Made by a program: the position numbers and the translations under genes. A model generated the notes under the pieces. That model was not told the origin of the DNA. It searched no databases and was given only the letters and a program-made list of their open reading frames with translations. From positions 1 to 40,444 of the forward strand of contig CALKIV010000048.1 of assembly GCA_937995835.1 (NCBI GenBank): a stretch of DNA of 40,444 nucleotides, written 5' to 3'. Source of the DNA: an uncultured Dysgonomonas sp. Its GTDB lineage: Bacteria > Bacteroidota > Bacteroidia > Bacteroidales > Dysgonomonadaceae. This document shows, piece by piece, positions 33,215 through 40,444 of the stretch (position 1 is the first letter of the stretch; every line of letters starts with the position of its first letter).

Positions 33215-34588
33215 TTATTTTTTCAATTCTTCAGGAAAATTTTTGTAGAACAGAGGAATGGTGCGTATACCATTGAAAAATTGTTCTAACGGATAATTCT
33301 CGTTTGGCGAGTGGATAGCATCCGACTGTAAGCCAAAGCCCATCAATACGGATTTGATACCCAATATTTCTTCAAACGAAGAGATAATAGGAATACTACC
33401 ACCCGAGCGAACAGGTATAGGTGTTTTTCCATAAATTGCCTCATAGGCCTTTTCTGCTGCTTTGTAGGCAGGCAAGTTGATTGGACAAACATAAGATGGT
33501 CCGCCATGAAGATATTCCACCTTCACTTTCACTGTGTTTGGGGCTATCGATTTGAAGTATTTCACAAACAATTCACCAATCTTTTCGTGTTGCTGATTAG
33601 GAACCAAGCGTGTACTGATTTTTGCAAATACTTTTGAGGGGAGTACTGTTTTAGCCCCCTCGCCAGTGTAGCCACCCCAGATGCCACAAACATCGAAGGT
33701 TGGTCTGATGCCGGTGCGCTCATTAGTGCTAAAGCCTTCCTCACCAAATACCTCTTCAATATCTAACGATTTTTTGTAATCTTCTAAAGCAAAAGGTGCT
33801 TTGGCGAGCATTTCTCTTTCTTTGGCTGATATCTCTAGGACATCGTCATAGAATCCCGGGATGAGAATCTTGCCTGTTTCGTCCATCGTTTGTGCAATCA
33901 TTTTCGACAGCACATTGATCGGGTTTGCAACAGCTCCACCAAAAATACCGGAGTGTAGATCGGCATTTGGTCCTGTGACTTCCACTTGCCAATAAGCCAA
34001 GCCTCGGAGTCCGGTGGTGATGGATGGTGTGTCAGAAGCAATCATTGAAGTGTCGGAAACTAAGATCACATCGGCTTTTAGCATCTCTTTATGTTTTTGG
34101 CAGAAGGCTGGTAGGCTAGGGGAGCCCACTTCTTCTTCTCCTTCTATCAAGAACTTGACATTGCAGTTCAGTGTGCCCGATTTTACCATATATTCAAAAG
34201 CTTTGGCATGCATAAAGCTTTGTCCCTTGTCGTCGTCGGCTCCTCTTGCCCATATTTTGCCATCTTTGATCACGGGCTCGAAAGGCTTGGTATTCCATAG
34301 CTCTATTGGATCCACAGGCATCACATCCATGTGTCCATATACCAATACAGTTGGAGCTTTGGGGTCAATTATTTTCTCTGCGTAAGTCACAGGATTGCCG
34401 GCAGTTTCCATCACTTCGGCTTTGTCTGCTCCGGCTTTCAATAGCAATTCTTTCCATTTTTCAGCTGCCTTGTACATGTCTTGTTTATGTTCAGGAAGTG
34501 AAGAAATGGACGGAATACGAATCAGTTCGAATAGTTCCTCTAAAAATCGATCTTTATTGTCCTCAATGTACTTATCTATATCTTTCAT
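33215..34588 (-). CDS. M20 family dipeptidase
   Basis: 457 residues, cytoplasmic (no signal peptide), two-zinc aminoacyl-dipeptide hydrolase of the ArgE/DapE/CNDP type. Metal and catalytic residues seen: His86 and Asp88 (VYGHMDVMP), the bridging Asp near 119 in ARGADDDKG, and the base and ligand glutamates 152/153 in EGEEEVGS. A lid/dimerisation domain is inserted (about 200-320, with ITTGLRGLAYWQVEV and DLHSG, the catalytic His of the lid). The C-terminal FGLQSDAIHSPNE carries the last metal His. Likely degrades dipeptides; the exact substrate is not evident. Single gene. Confidence 0.93.
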   Translation of the reverse strand: MKDIDKYIEDNKDRFLEELFELIRIPSISSLPEHKQDMYKAAEKWKELLLKAGADKAEVMETAGNPVTYAEKIIDPKAPTVLVYGHMDVMPVDPIELWNTKPFEPVIKDGKIWARGADDDKGQSFMHAKAFEYMVKSGTLNCNVKFLIEGEEEVGSPSLPAFCQKHKEMLKADVILVSDTSMIASDTPSITTGLRGLAYWQVEVTGPNADLHSGIFGGAVANPINVLSKMIAQTMDETGKILIPGFYDDVLEISAKEREMLAKAPFALEDYKKSLDIEEVFGEEGFSTNERTGIRPTFDVCGIWGGYTGEGAKTVLPSKVFAKISTRLVPNQQHEKIGELFVKYFKSIAPNTVKVKVEYLHGGPSYVCPINLPAYKAAEKAYEAIYGKTPIPVRSGGSIPIISSFEEILGIKSVLMGFGLQSDAIHSPNENYPLEQFFNGIRTIPLFYKNFPEELKK

Positions 34589-34731
34589 TCTTTAATATTG
34601 TTTGTTTATATTTTCTATTGAGGGTAAAGCTACTATTTTTTACCTGAAAAACCATGTTTTAAATATTGATACTCATATTCGATCATTTTTTTGTAGATTT
34701 AGCCTTCCAATCATCAATTGAACGTAAAGAT

Positions 34732-35091
34732 ATGATAAAACAAGTCTTATTGGTAGGTGCTGGAGGTGCAGTGGGGAGTATTTTCCGTTTTTTGATTTCA
34801 GAGATTACAGGGCGATATTATGTACAATCTTTCCCCTTAGCTACCTTTGTTATCAATGTTTTGGGATGTTTTATCATTGGTTTACTAGTCAATATGTTGC
34901 CTGCCAATGCTAATCTCAAGTTGATTCTTATTGTCGGTTTCTGTGGAGGGTTTACCACCTTCTCCACCTTTGCTCGCGAGAGTATGGATCTGATTAATCA
35001 GCAACAAAGTTTCTTGGCTTTGCTCTATGTGGTGGCAAGTAGTGTGGTGGGTATCACAGCTGTTTGGGTGGGGATGCAGATTAGTAAATAA
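34732..35091 (+). CDS. crcB: CrcB/Fluc fluoride channel
   Basis: The ATG at 34732 gives the usual short protein of 119 residues; a longer frame back to 34666 adds a non-family hydrophobic stretch. Four membrane helices are visible. Signature features are GGAVGSIFRF with Arg19, the pore Asn42 (VINVLGCFIIG) and the G-F-C-G-G-F-T-T-F-S-T-F motif at 69-80, whose Phe77 and Phe80 match the fluoride-coordinating phenylalanines. Fluc channels work as antiparallel dimers and let fluoride leave the cell. It is a single-gene (homodimer) form. I see no fluoride riboswitch upstream; a near -7 match (TAGATTTA) lies at 34694. Confidence 0.95.
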   Translation: MIKQVLLVGAGGAVGSIFRFLISEITGRYYVQSFPLATFVINVLGCFIIGLLVNMLPANANLKLILIVGFCGGFTTFSTFARESMDLINQQQSFLALLYVVASSVVGITAVWVGMQISK

Positions 35092-35160
35092 AATCACTTA
35101 ATGAAAATTAGCTAAGGCATTTGGACAAAGTTGTAGGAGTTTTTTATTTGTATGAAGCAG

Positions 35161-35195
35161 TTTGATCTTTAAAATTCAAATAATCATTAACTTTG
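35161..35195 (+). promoter_or_regulatory. promoter of the proBA-argF' operon
   Basis: TTTG at 35161-35164 and TAACTTTG at 35188-35195, 23 bases apart, with an exact -7 match. The proB ATG follows at 35224 after the purine-rich AAGAGGAA. Confidence 0.55.
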
Positions 35196-35223
35196 TTTTA
35201 ATATAAGAGGAATTAAAATAAAA

Positions 35224-36297
35224 ATGAAAAAACGTATAGCAGTCAAAATTGGCAGTAATGTCTTGACCCGTGCAGATGGCACATTGGATGTAACAAGAAT
35301 GTCATCGTTGGTCGATCAGATCGCGACGCTTCATGGTCAAGGTGTTGAGGTTATTATGATCTCTTCGGGAGCCGTGGCATCAGGAAAAAGTGAGTTGAAA
35401 AAGGTGAATAAGTTAGATACCGTTTCGGCTCGTCAATTATATTCAGCCGTAGGGCAGGTGAAATTGATCAACCGATATTACGACTTTTTCAGAAATTATA
35501 ATATTGTCTGCGGGCAAGTTTTAGCCACTAAAGACGATTTTTCTACACGTACACATTATCTCAATCAGCGCAACTGTATGAAAGTGATGCTTGATAATGA
35601 TGTGATACCTATTGTCAATGAGAATGATACGGTGTCAGTCAATGAACTGATGTTTACGGATAACGATGAGCTGTCGGGGATGGTGGCGGCTATGATGAAT
35701 TGTCAGCGACTGATTATTCTTAGCAATATTGATGGTATTTATGACGGAAATCCAAATGACGAGGGCACTAAGGTGTTGAGAACCATTCAGGTGGATGATG
35801 ATATAGAACAGTACATTCAATCGTCTAAGTCGTCAGCTGGCAGAGGAGGGATGCAAACCAAATACAATATAGCTCACAAGGTAGCTGAAGAAGGTATTGA
35901 GGTGATTATTGCTAATGGTAAAACCAGCAATATCCTGTTGCATCTGATGGAAAACGAGGATACCATTTGCACGCGTTTTGTGCCTTCTGAAAAAGAAATT
36001 TCGAGCATCAAAAAATGGCTAGCTCATTCCGAAGATTTTAGCAAGGGAGAGATTCACATCAATGAGGGATTGCGTAAGGTGATTAACAAAAATGAAGCTG
36101 TAAGCATCTTACCTATTGGAGTTACCAAAATTGTTGGTAACTTTGAGTTAGACGATATAGTGAAAATTATAGACGACAAAGGAAGTCAGCTGGGGCTAGG
36201 GCGCACCAGTTATGGTAGCGAGGAGGCTCTGAAGCTGATAGGGAAAAATAATAAAAAACCAATTATACATTACGATTACTTATATATTGACAAATAA
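35224..36297 (+). CDS. proB: glutamate 5-kinase
   Basis: 357 residues. Phosphorylates glutamate with ATP to gamma-glutamyl phosphate, the first and feedback-inhibited step of proline synthesis. The amino-acid kinase domain (about 1-260) shows KIGSNVLT (8-15), MISSGAVASGK, VNENDTVS (131-138) and SAGRGGMQTK (204-213). A C-terminal PUA domain (about 275-355) with LPIGVTKIVGNFELDD makes it the long form. It is the first gene of a tight operon; proA follows after 5 bases. Confidence 0.97.
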   Translation: MKKRIAVKIGSNVLTRADGTLDVTRMSSLVDQIATLHGQGVEVIMISSGAVASGKSELKKVNKLDTVSARQLYSAVGQVKLINRYYDFFRNYNIVCGQVLATKDDFSTRTHYLNQRNCMKVMLDNDVIPIVNENDTVSVNELMFTDNDELSGMVAAMMNCQRLIILSNIDGIYDGNPNDEGTKVLRTIQVDDDIEQYIQSSKSSAGRGGMQTKYNIAHKVAEEGIEVIIANGKTSNILLHLMENEDTICTRFVPSEKEISSIKKWLAHSEDFSKGEIHINEGLRKVINKNEAVSILPIGVTKIVGNFELDDIVKIIDDKGSQLGLGRTSYGSEEALKLIGKNNKKPIIHYDYLYIDK

Positions 36298-36302
36298 ACG
36301 AG

Positions 36303-37559
36303 ATGGACGATAATCGACAGAGCAACTTCAAGCATATTGCTGAGGTGAGCAAAACGCTTGCGCTTCTTGATGAAGAGCGAGTCAATAGCATTTTGATGGC
36401 TATTGCTAAAGAAACAAAATCTAAGATGCATTACATCTTAACCGAAAATCAGAAAGACCTGCAAAGAATGGATCCCAAAGATCCTAAATACGATCGTCTT
36501 CAGTTGACTGAGGATCGATTGATGGGAATTATTTCTGATATAGAGAAAGTGGCGACATTACCTTCTCCGGTGGGTAGGGTGCTGGAAGAGCGAGACTTGC
36601 CCAATGGATTGAAGCTGACAAAGAAGGCTGTACCTTTTGGTGTGATAGGTGTGATATTTGAGGCTCGACCAAACGTCAATTTTGATGTGTTTTCTCTTTG
36701 TTTCAAATCAGGGAATGCCTGTGTGCTCAAAGGAGGTTCGGATGCTCGTTTCTCTAATGCAGCCATCGTAACTATTATAAGAGAAGCTCTAGATGCTAAT
36801 GGTGTCAATCCTAATGTGTGTACACTTTTGGAGAATGACCGAGCAGCAACAGACGAACTGCTTCACGCTCGCAAATACGTCGATCTAATTATTCCACGTG
36901 GAGGTAAGGGCTTGATAGAGTATGTTCGAGAAAACTCTAAAGTGCCGGTAATAGAAACCGGAGCAGGTGTTTGCCACACTTACTTTCACAAAGATGGAGA
37001 CAAAGAAAAGGGGCAAGCTATTGTCACCAATGCTAAAACACGTAGAGTAAGTGTTTGTAATGCTTTGGATTGTTTGATTATTCATAAAGAACGTTTGAAC
37101 GATCTGCCTTTCCTTTGTGAGGGATTGATTCCTCAGCATGTGAAAATCTATGCAGATAAATATGCTTTTGAAGAATTGGAAGGAAAATATCCTAAAGATC
37201 TGCTGTTTGAGGCTGATGAAGAAAGCTTCGGAACAGAGTTTTTAGATTATGTGATGTCCATCAAAACGGTATCGGATATTGAAGGAGCAATCAAACATGT
37301 TGATACTTATAGCTCTAAACATAGTGAGGCTATTGTGGCTCAAGATAAGATGGCGATTGCAGCCTTCACCACTTTGGTGGACGCGGCCTGTGTATATGCC
37401 AATGCATCAACAGCTTTTACGGATGGTGCACAGTTCGGCTTGGGTGCAGAGATAGGCATCAGTACGCAAAAGATGCATGCTCGTGGACCAATGGCGCTCA
37501 GAGAGCTATGTACTTATAAATGGATCATCGAAGGAGATGGCCAAGTGAGAAATGGCTAA
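36303..37559 (+). CDS. proA: gamma-glutamyl phosphate reductase
   Basis: 418 residues. NADPH-dependent reduction of gamma-glutamyl phosphate to glutamate 5-semialdehyde, the second step of proline synthesis, in the aldehyde dehydrogenase fold. Seen: PFGVIGVIFEARPNV, KGGSDARFSN (nucleotide-site loop), LIIPRGGKGLI and the catalytic Cys252 in RRVSVCNALD. Near the C-terminus are the family segments TAFTDGAQFGLGAEIGIS and MHARGPMALRELCTYKW. It overlaps the next ORF by 8 bases, so translation is coupled. Confidence 0.97.
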   Translation: MDDNRQSNFKHIAEVSKTLALLDEERVNSILMAIAKETKSKMHYILTENQKDLQRMDPKDPKYDRLQLTEDRLMGIISDIEKVATLPSPVGRVLEERDLPNGLKLTKKAVPFGVIGVIFEARPNVNFDVFSLCFKSGNACVLKGGSDARFSNAAIVTIIREALDANGVNPNVCTLLENDRAATDELLHARKYVDLIIPRGGKGLIEYVRENSKVPVIETGAGVCHTYFHKDGDKEKGQAIVTNAKTRRVSVCNALDCLIIHKERLNDLPFLCEGLIPQHVKIYADKYAFEELEGKYPKDLLFEADEESFGTEFLDYVMSIKTVSDIEGAIKHVDTYSSKHSEAIVAQDKMAIAAFTTLVDAACVYANASTAFTDGAQFGLGAEIGISTQKMHARGPMALRELCTYKWIIEGDGQVRNG

Positions 37560-37740
37560 GAAAAAAAAGAAACAAAAAGATTATAGAATAACAGTTGAAG
37601 ATTATATTAAGGCTGTGAAAAAAGCTAACCGGGAGATTGAATTAGAACAACAGCCCGGTTGGCAGCGTACTACCATGGTGCATAAAAGTAAAAAAGCGTA
37701 TAACAGGAAGGATAATAAAAGAAACTTGTTGGAAGAATGA
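37552..37740 (+). CDS. small lysine-rich protein, unknown
   Basis: 62 residues, very basic (MAKKKKKQKD start; VHKSKKAYNRKDNKRN end), with a central helix DYIKAVKKANREIELEQQP followed by GWQRTTMVHKSKK. No signal or membrane segment. It overlaps proA by 8 bases and the next gene by 4 (ATGA), so it is embedded in the operon and translated by coupling. The charge suggests RNA or ribosome contact, but this is inference. The repeated overlaps make it likely to be a real gene. Confidence 0.7.
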   Translation: MAKKKKKQKDYRITVEDYIKAVKKANREIELEQQPGWQRTTMVHKSKKAYNRKDNKRNLLEE

Positions 37741-38690
37741 AGCGCAGTTTGTCTCTAGACTTGTTTAAGGTGGTGTTGAGCATTATTATCATAGCTGTTC
37801 ATATTCAACCTTTATTTGAAACAAGAAATCTATTAGAATGGCAGATTGGGGCAGGTTTGGCACGATTGCCTGTGCCTTGCTTTTTTTTGATTAATGCTTA
37901 TTTTTTAGCGCCAAGAATAGAAGATTGGCAGATCGTCAAGAAGTATCTAAAACATCTTCTGGTTATCTATGGAGTGTGGTCAGCTTTCTATTTCTATTTC
38001 TATTACCAGGCAAGTTCCCTAAAAGATATTGTTTTCAATTTGGTAATGGGCTATCATCATTTATGGTATCTTCCGGCTTTGCTTTGGGGAGTTTTGATTC
38101 TTTATTTTGCGCGAAAGTATATCAAAAAAGATATACACTTAATTTTGCTTGTTGGCATGTTGTATCTAGTAGGGCATGTGGATGAAGTGGCTCAGGTGAT
38201 TCCTGATTTATTATTGGCACAAGGTGATGAGCAAACATTAGTCCCTGCTATCTACACTTATAGAAACGGGATCTTTATGGCTTTTCCTTTTTTGACAATA
38301 GGTTATCTGTTGAGAAAGTGGAAAGCTCAAGAATACTTCAAGTCTTGGCAGCTGTTGACAATCGTAGTAGTTAGTCTTTGTACATTGATGATAGAGTCTT
38401 ATGTCGGTTTCGCCTCTCGCGAGTTGCATAATTTAAATCTGTCGGCTTTGTTGTTTGCACCAGCCATGTTACTCTTTTTTATTAAAAATCCGTTGTTGGT
38501 AGATAAGGCTACATGGAACGAATATTTGGGATATATCCCTAATGGAGTATATTATATTCATGTGTTTTTTATATTCAAATTTTATTCTGTAAATAACAAT
38601 ATATATAATATCCCCATTGTTTTTGTATCTTCGGTACTTGCTACCATTGTTCTAACATTTGTAAATAAACGAATAAAAATATTTCTTTAA
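37737..38690 (+). CDS. acyltransferase 3 family membrane protein
   Basis: 317 residues with about ten membrane helices. The N-terminus SLDLFKVVLSIIIIAVHIQPL has the Asp and the membrane-embedded His typical of the acyltransferase 3 (OafA/WecH-like) family, and VPCFFLINAYFLAP and HHLWYLPALLWG match further family segments. Such enzymes O-acetylate or otherwise acylate glycans or lipids at the inner membrane. It overlaps the preceding small ORF by 4 bases and ends 1 base before argF'. It has no obvious link to amino-acid synthesis, which makes its place in this operon unusual. Confidence 0.85.
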   Translation: MKRSLSLDLFKVVLSIIIIAVHIQPLFETRNLLEWQIGAGLARLPVPCFFLINAYFLAPRIEDWQIVKKYLKHLLVIYGVWSAFYFYFYYQASSLKDIVFNLVMGYHHLWYLPALLWGVLILYFARKYIKKDIHLILLVGMLYLVGHVDEVAQVIPDLLLAQGDEQTLVPAIYTYRNGIFMAFPFLTIGYLLRKWKAQEYFKSWQLLTIVVVSLCTLMIESYVGFASRELHNLNLSALLFAPAMLLFFIKNPLLVDKATWNEYLGYIPNGVYYIHVFFIFKFYSVNNNIYNIPIVFVSSVLATIVLTFVNKRIKIFL

Positions 38691-38691
38691 T

Positions 38692-39645
38692 ATGAGATTT
38701 TATACCAACGTCAAAGATTTAGGGAATCTTGATCAGGCTGTGAAAGAAGCCTTAGAAGTCAAGAAGAATCCTTTTGCATATAAACATCTTGGTGAAAATA
38801 AAACGCTATTGATGGTGTTTTTCAACTCAAGTTTGCGCACGAGGCTTAGTACACAGAAGGCTGGAATGAACCTGGGGATGAACACGATGGTGTTGGATAT
38901 CAATCAAGGAGCATGGAAACTGGAAACCGAGCGAGGAGTGGTGATGGATGGAGATAAGTCTGAGCACCTTCTGGAAGCAATTCCAGTGATGGCTTCCTAT
39001 TGTGATGTGATTGGGGTTAGGGCTTTTGCTACTTTCGAGAATAAGGCTGATGATGACAATGAGAAGATTCTCAATCAGTTTATCCAATATTCAGGTAAGC
39101 CGGTTTTCAGTATGGAAGCTGCCACAGGACATCCTTTGCAGGCTTTTGCAGACTTGATAACCATTGAGGAGTATAAAAAGACTGATCGCCCTAAAGTGGT
39201 ATTGACATGGGCGCCACACCCAAGAGCATTGCCACAGGCTGTGCCAAACTCTTTTGCCGACTTTATGAATGAGGCTAATGTTGACTTTGTGATCACTCAT
39301 CCTAAGGGATATGAACTGAGTGAAAAATTTGTGCGTGGAGCAAAGGTTGAATATGATCAGGATAAGGCTTTGGCAGGCGCAGACTTTGTTTATGCAAAGA
39401 ACTGGAGTGCTTATCAAGACCCTCATTATGGAGAGATCTTGAGTAAGGATAGGGCTTGGACGGTCACTACAGAAAAGATGGCTCTGACCAATAATGCTTT
39501 TTTTATGCATTGTTTGCCAGTGAGACGAAATATGATTGTCAGCGATGATGTTATCGAGAGTCCACAGTCATTGGTTATTCCTGAGGCAGCTAATCGTGAA
39601 TTTTCGGCACAAACAGTGATTAAAAGAATTTTAGAAAATCTGTAA
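38692..39645 (+). CDS. argF': N-succinylornithine (N-acyl-ornithine) carbamoyltransferase
   Basis: 317 residues. Transfers the carbamoyl group of carbamoyl phosphate to an N-acylated ornithine in arginine synthesis, the Bacteroidetes alternative to ordinary ornithine carbamoyltransferase. The carbamoyl-phosphate motif S-L-R-T-R is at 47-51, GAWKLE at 73-78 and HCLPVRR at 273-279. Position 90, in VVMDGDKSEHLLEA, is Ser. In the Bacteroides fragilis enzyme the same position is Pro90, and in the Xanthomonas acetylornithine enzyme it is Glu92. Published mutants show that a Ser, Pro, Ala or Val there gives succinylornithine specificity, so N-succinylornithine is the predicted substrate. Last gene of the proBA operon, with a terminator about 150 bases further on. 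Confidence 0.95.
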   Translation: MRFYTNVKDLGNLDQAVKEALEVKKNPFAYKHLGENKTLLMVFFNSSLRTRLSTQKAGMNLGMNTMVLDINQGAWKLETERGVVMDGDKSEHLLEAIPVMASYCDVIGVRAFATFENKADDDNEKILNQFIQYSGKPVFSMEAATGHPLQAFADLITIEEYKKTDRPKVVLTWAPHPRALPQAVPNSFADFMNEANVDFVITHPKGYELSEKFVRGAKVEYDQDKALAGADFVYAKNWSAYQDPHYGEILSKDRAWTVTTEKMALTNNAFFMHCLPVRRNMIVSDDVIESPQSLVIPEAANREFSAQTVIKRILENL

Positions 39646-39795
39646 TAGTTATTATGTTTTTTTATCAAATGATAAAGAGTGATTTTAATTTAAAATGTAG
39701 ATAATTATTTACATAATCTGGTAAAGTGTAGATGAAAGTAGAATAAAGTTACAAAAAACATAGGTTTATTCTCAATTTCATGCTTATGTATGTTA

Positions 39796-39840
39796 AAAAA
39801 GGTGTTAAATGACAAATGTCTATTTGATACCTTTTTGTCT
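39796..39840 (+). terminator. intrinsic terminator after argF'
   Basis: Left arm 39796-39814 pairs with right arm 39817-39836 (two G-T pairs, one bulge, 2-base loop), starting AAAAAGGTGT and ending GATACCTTTTT, followed by GTCTTTTATT. Confidence 0.8.
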
Positions 39841-39862
39841 TTTATTACTCTGTTTTATATAT

Positions 39863-39870
39863 TAGGTTTG
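39863..39870 (+). promoter_or_regulatory. candidate -7 element for the SusC-like gene (distal)
   Basis: TAGGTTTG, exact consensus, just after the terminator and about 244 bases before the start codon, which would give a long leader. The nearest TTTG upstream (39834-39837) is 25 bases away, wider than usual. Confidence 0.35.
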
Positions 39871-39998
39871 ATAAAATGATATATTATTCTCTTTTTTTTT
39901 TGTGTTTTTTTGTATTTTCGCATGGTTTGTCTTTCTTTTTGTATTCAAATGTTAAGGTTTGGTAGCTGTTGTGATTTTTATTTCTATTTTATTTTAGT

Positions 39999-40006
39999 TA
40001 ATTTTG
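39999..40006 (+). promoter_or_regulatory. candidate -7 element for the SusC-like gene (proximal)
   Basis: TAATTTTG, exact consensus, 107 bases before the start. In such AT-rich DNA a chance match is possible. Confidence 0.3.
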
Positions 40007-40113
40007 CTTACTTGTTAAAAAACATTTTTATTGTAATCGTGTGACCTATTGTTACAATATGAATATAGAAAGAAAATTATTTGTAGAATTTAGTAGTGTG
40101 TTATTAATTAAAA

Positions 40114-40444
40114 ATGATGAAAAAATTATTACTGATCTTTTCTTGCATCTTTCTTAGTGTAGGATTAGTCTATTCGCAGAGATCTATTACTGCGACAGGT
40201 ACTGTGATTGATGATACCGGTATAGAAGTAGTAGGCGCGTCAGTTGTGTTGAAAGGAACAACTACGGGTGTTGCTACCGATATTGATGGTAAGTTTAGTC
40301 TTAATGTGCCAGAAGGAGGAACATTAGTTTTTACACTTATTGGTATGGAAACTGTAGAAGCAAAAGCGACCACCAATATGAAAGTTGTGATGAACAACGA
40401 CGAAGAACTATTGGAAGAAGTTGTGGTTGTGGCATATGGAACAG
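40114..40444 (+). CDS. SusC/RagA-type TonB-linked outer-membrane receptor, 3' end outside window
   Basis: The first 110 residues are present; the frame runs open to the edge. The start is the ATG at 40114 or the adjacent ATG at 40117. A signal peptide (to about residue 22, ending VYSQ) is followed by the carboxypeptidase-D regulatory-like domain (about 25-92: ATGTVIDDTGIEVVGASVVL, then TDIDGKFSLNVPEGG). The TonB box region EEVVVVAYGT comes next, the standard N-terminus of SusC-family importers of oligosaccharides or peptides. A SusD partner would be expected downstream, outside the window. Preceded by a long AT-rich leader. Confidence 0.95.
   Translation, partial: MMKKLLLIFSCIFLSVGLVYSQRSITATGTVIDDTGIEVVGASVVLKGTTTGVATDIDGKFSLNVPEGGTLVFTLIGMETVEAKATTNMKVVMNNDEELLEEVVVVAYGT

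Larger units (their letters stand above)
39646..40113 (+). other. 468-base AT-rich region between argF' and the SusC-like gene
   Basis: No gene is seen. It holds an intrinsic terminator (39796-39840), two exact -7 matches (39863-39870 and 39999-40006), and T-tracts of 10 (39892-39901) and 7 (39905-39911) bases. The rest is extremely AT-rich, as is common before SusC/SusD operons. Confidence 0.6.

Noticed and set aside
34589..34731. Fluoride riboswitch before crcB
   Set aside because: No recognisable riboswitch core or pseudoknot pairing in this AT-rich gap.
37552..37740. Toxin or antitoxin of a two-gene module
   Set aside because: The neighbour is a membrane acyltransferase and the ORF has no toxin or antitoxin motif; it is embedded in a biosynthetic operon.
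40170..40397. Minus-strand frame within the SusC-like gene
   Set aside because: Antisense shadow of the well-supported carboxypeptidase-like regulatory domain; no start context of its own.
1..40444. tRNA, rRNA, CRISPR arrays, insertion sequences, prophage genes
   Set aside because: Looked for by eye on both strands and none seen; a covariance-model scan would be needed to exclude small RNAs.

Overview
The window looks like a chromosomal segment of a member of the Bacteroidota, most likely the order Bacteroidales. Several independent signs agree: TAnnTTTG-type -7 promoter elements ahead of many genes; a SusC/RagA TonB-linked receptor at the right edge; the N-acyl-ornithine carbamoyltransferase branch of arginine synthesis; two FISUMP (Fibrobacter succinogenes major paralogous domain) proteins; DUF5686 and DUF349 proteins; and a PorW/SprE-like TPR lipoprotein. 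The DNA is AT-rich. Gene density is normal. I see no tRNA, rRNA, CRISPR array, insertion sequence or phage module, so most of the window reads as core genome with a scatter of lineage-specific secreted and lipoprotein genes.

Layout. 1-5.6 kb: a 5'-truncated DUF6056-like membrane protein, an unknown 81-residue ORF overlapping full-length metH (B12-dependent methionine synthase), and a small membrane protein. 5.6-10.6 kb: an unknown membrane-anchored protein (minus strand), an orphan metal ABC permease, a lipoprotein with two EF-hand-like loops, a two-gene ThrE/YjjP-YjjB-type exporter (minus), and a diacylglycerol-kinase-family lipid kinase. 10.6-18.4 kb: a large outer-membrane DUF5686 protein and EttA (both minus), a YD-like lipoprotein, and a DMP19-like protein with an AMP-forming acyl-CoA ligase (minus).

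18.6-28.2 kb is a plus-strand run: a secreted SH3-domain protein, a FISUMP protein, the 1219-residue PorW/SprE-like lipoprotein with a hendecad tail, a five-repeat DUF349 protein and a second FISUMP protein. 28.3-33.1 kb: an ABC-F ATPase with a degenerate second site, then a two-gene secreted module (PDZ-DUF4136-PDZ and SH3-like). A frameshifted secreted protein with caspase-like (clan CD) His and Cys motifs lies divergent to that module. 33.2-35.1 kb: an M20 dipeptidase (minus) and a CrcB/Fluc fluoride channel. 35.2-39.6 kb: a tight proB-proA-orf62-acyltransferase-argF' operon joining proline and arginine synthesis. 39.6-40.4 kb: a long AT-rich leader and the start of a SusC-like gene.

The most interesting items are the putative secreted caspase-fold protein with its frameshift (32379-33135), which sits opposite the PDZ/SH3 module across a 16-bp perfect palindrome; the Ser90 specificity residue in ArgF', which predicts succinylornithine use; the two extra genes inside the proBA-argF' operon; and the degenerate second nucleotide site of the ABC-F protein. 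No clear, wholly new multi-gene system is proven by the sequence alone.
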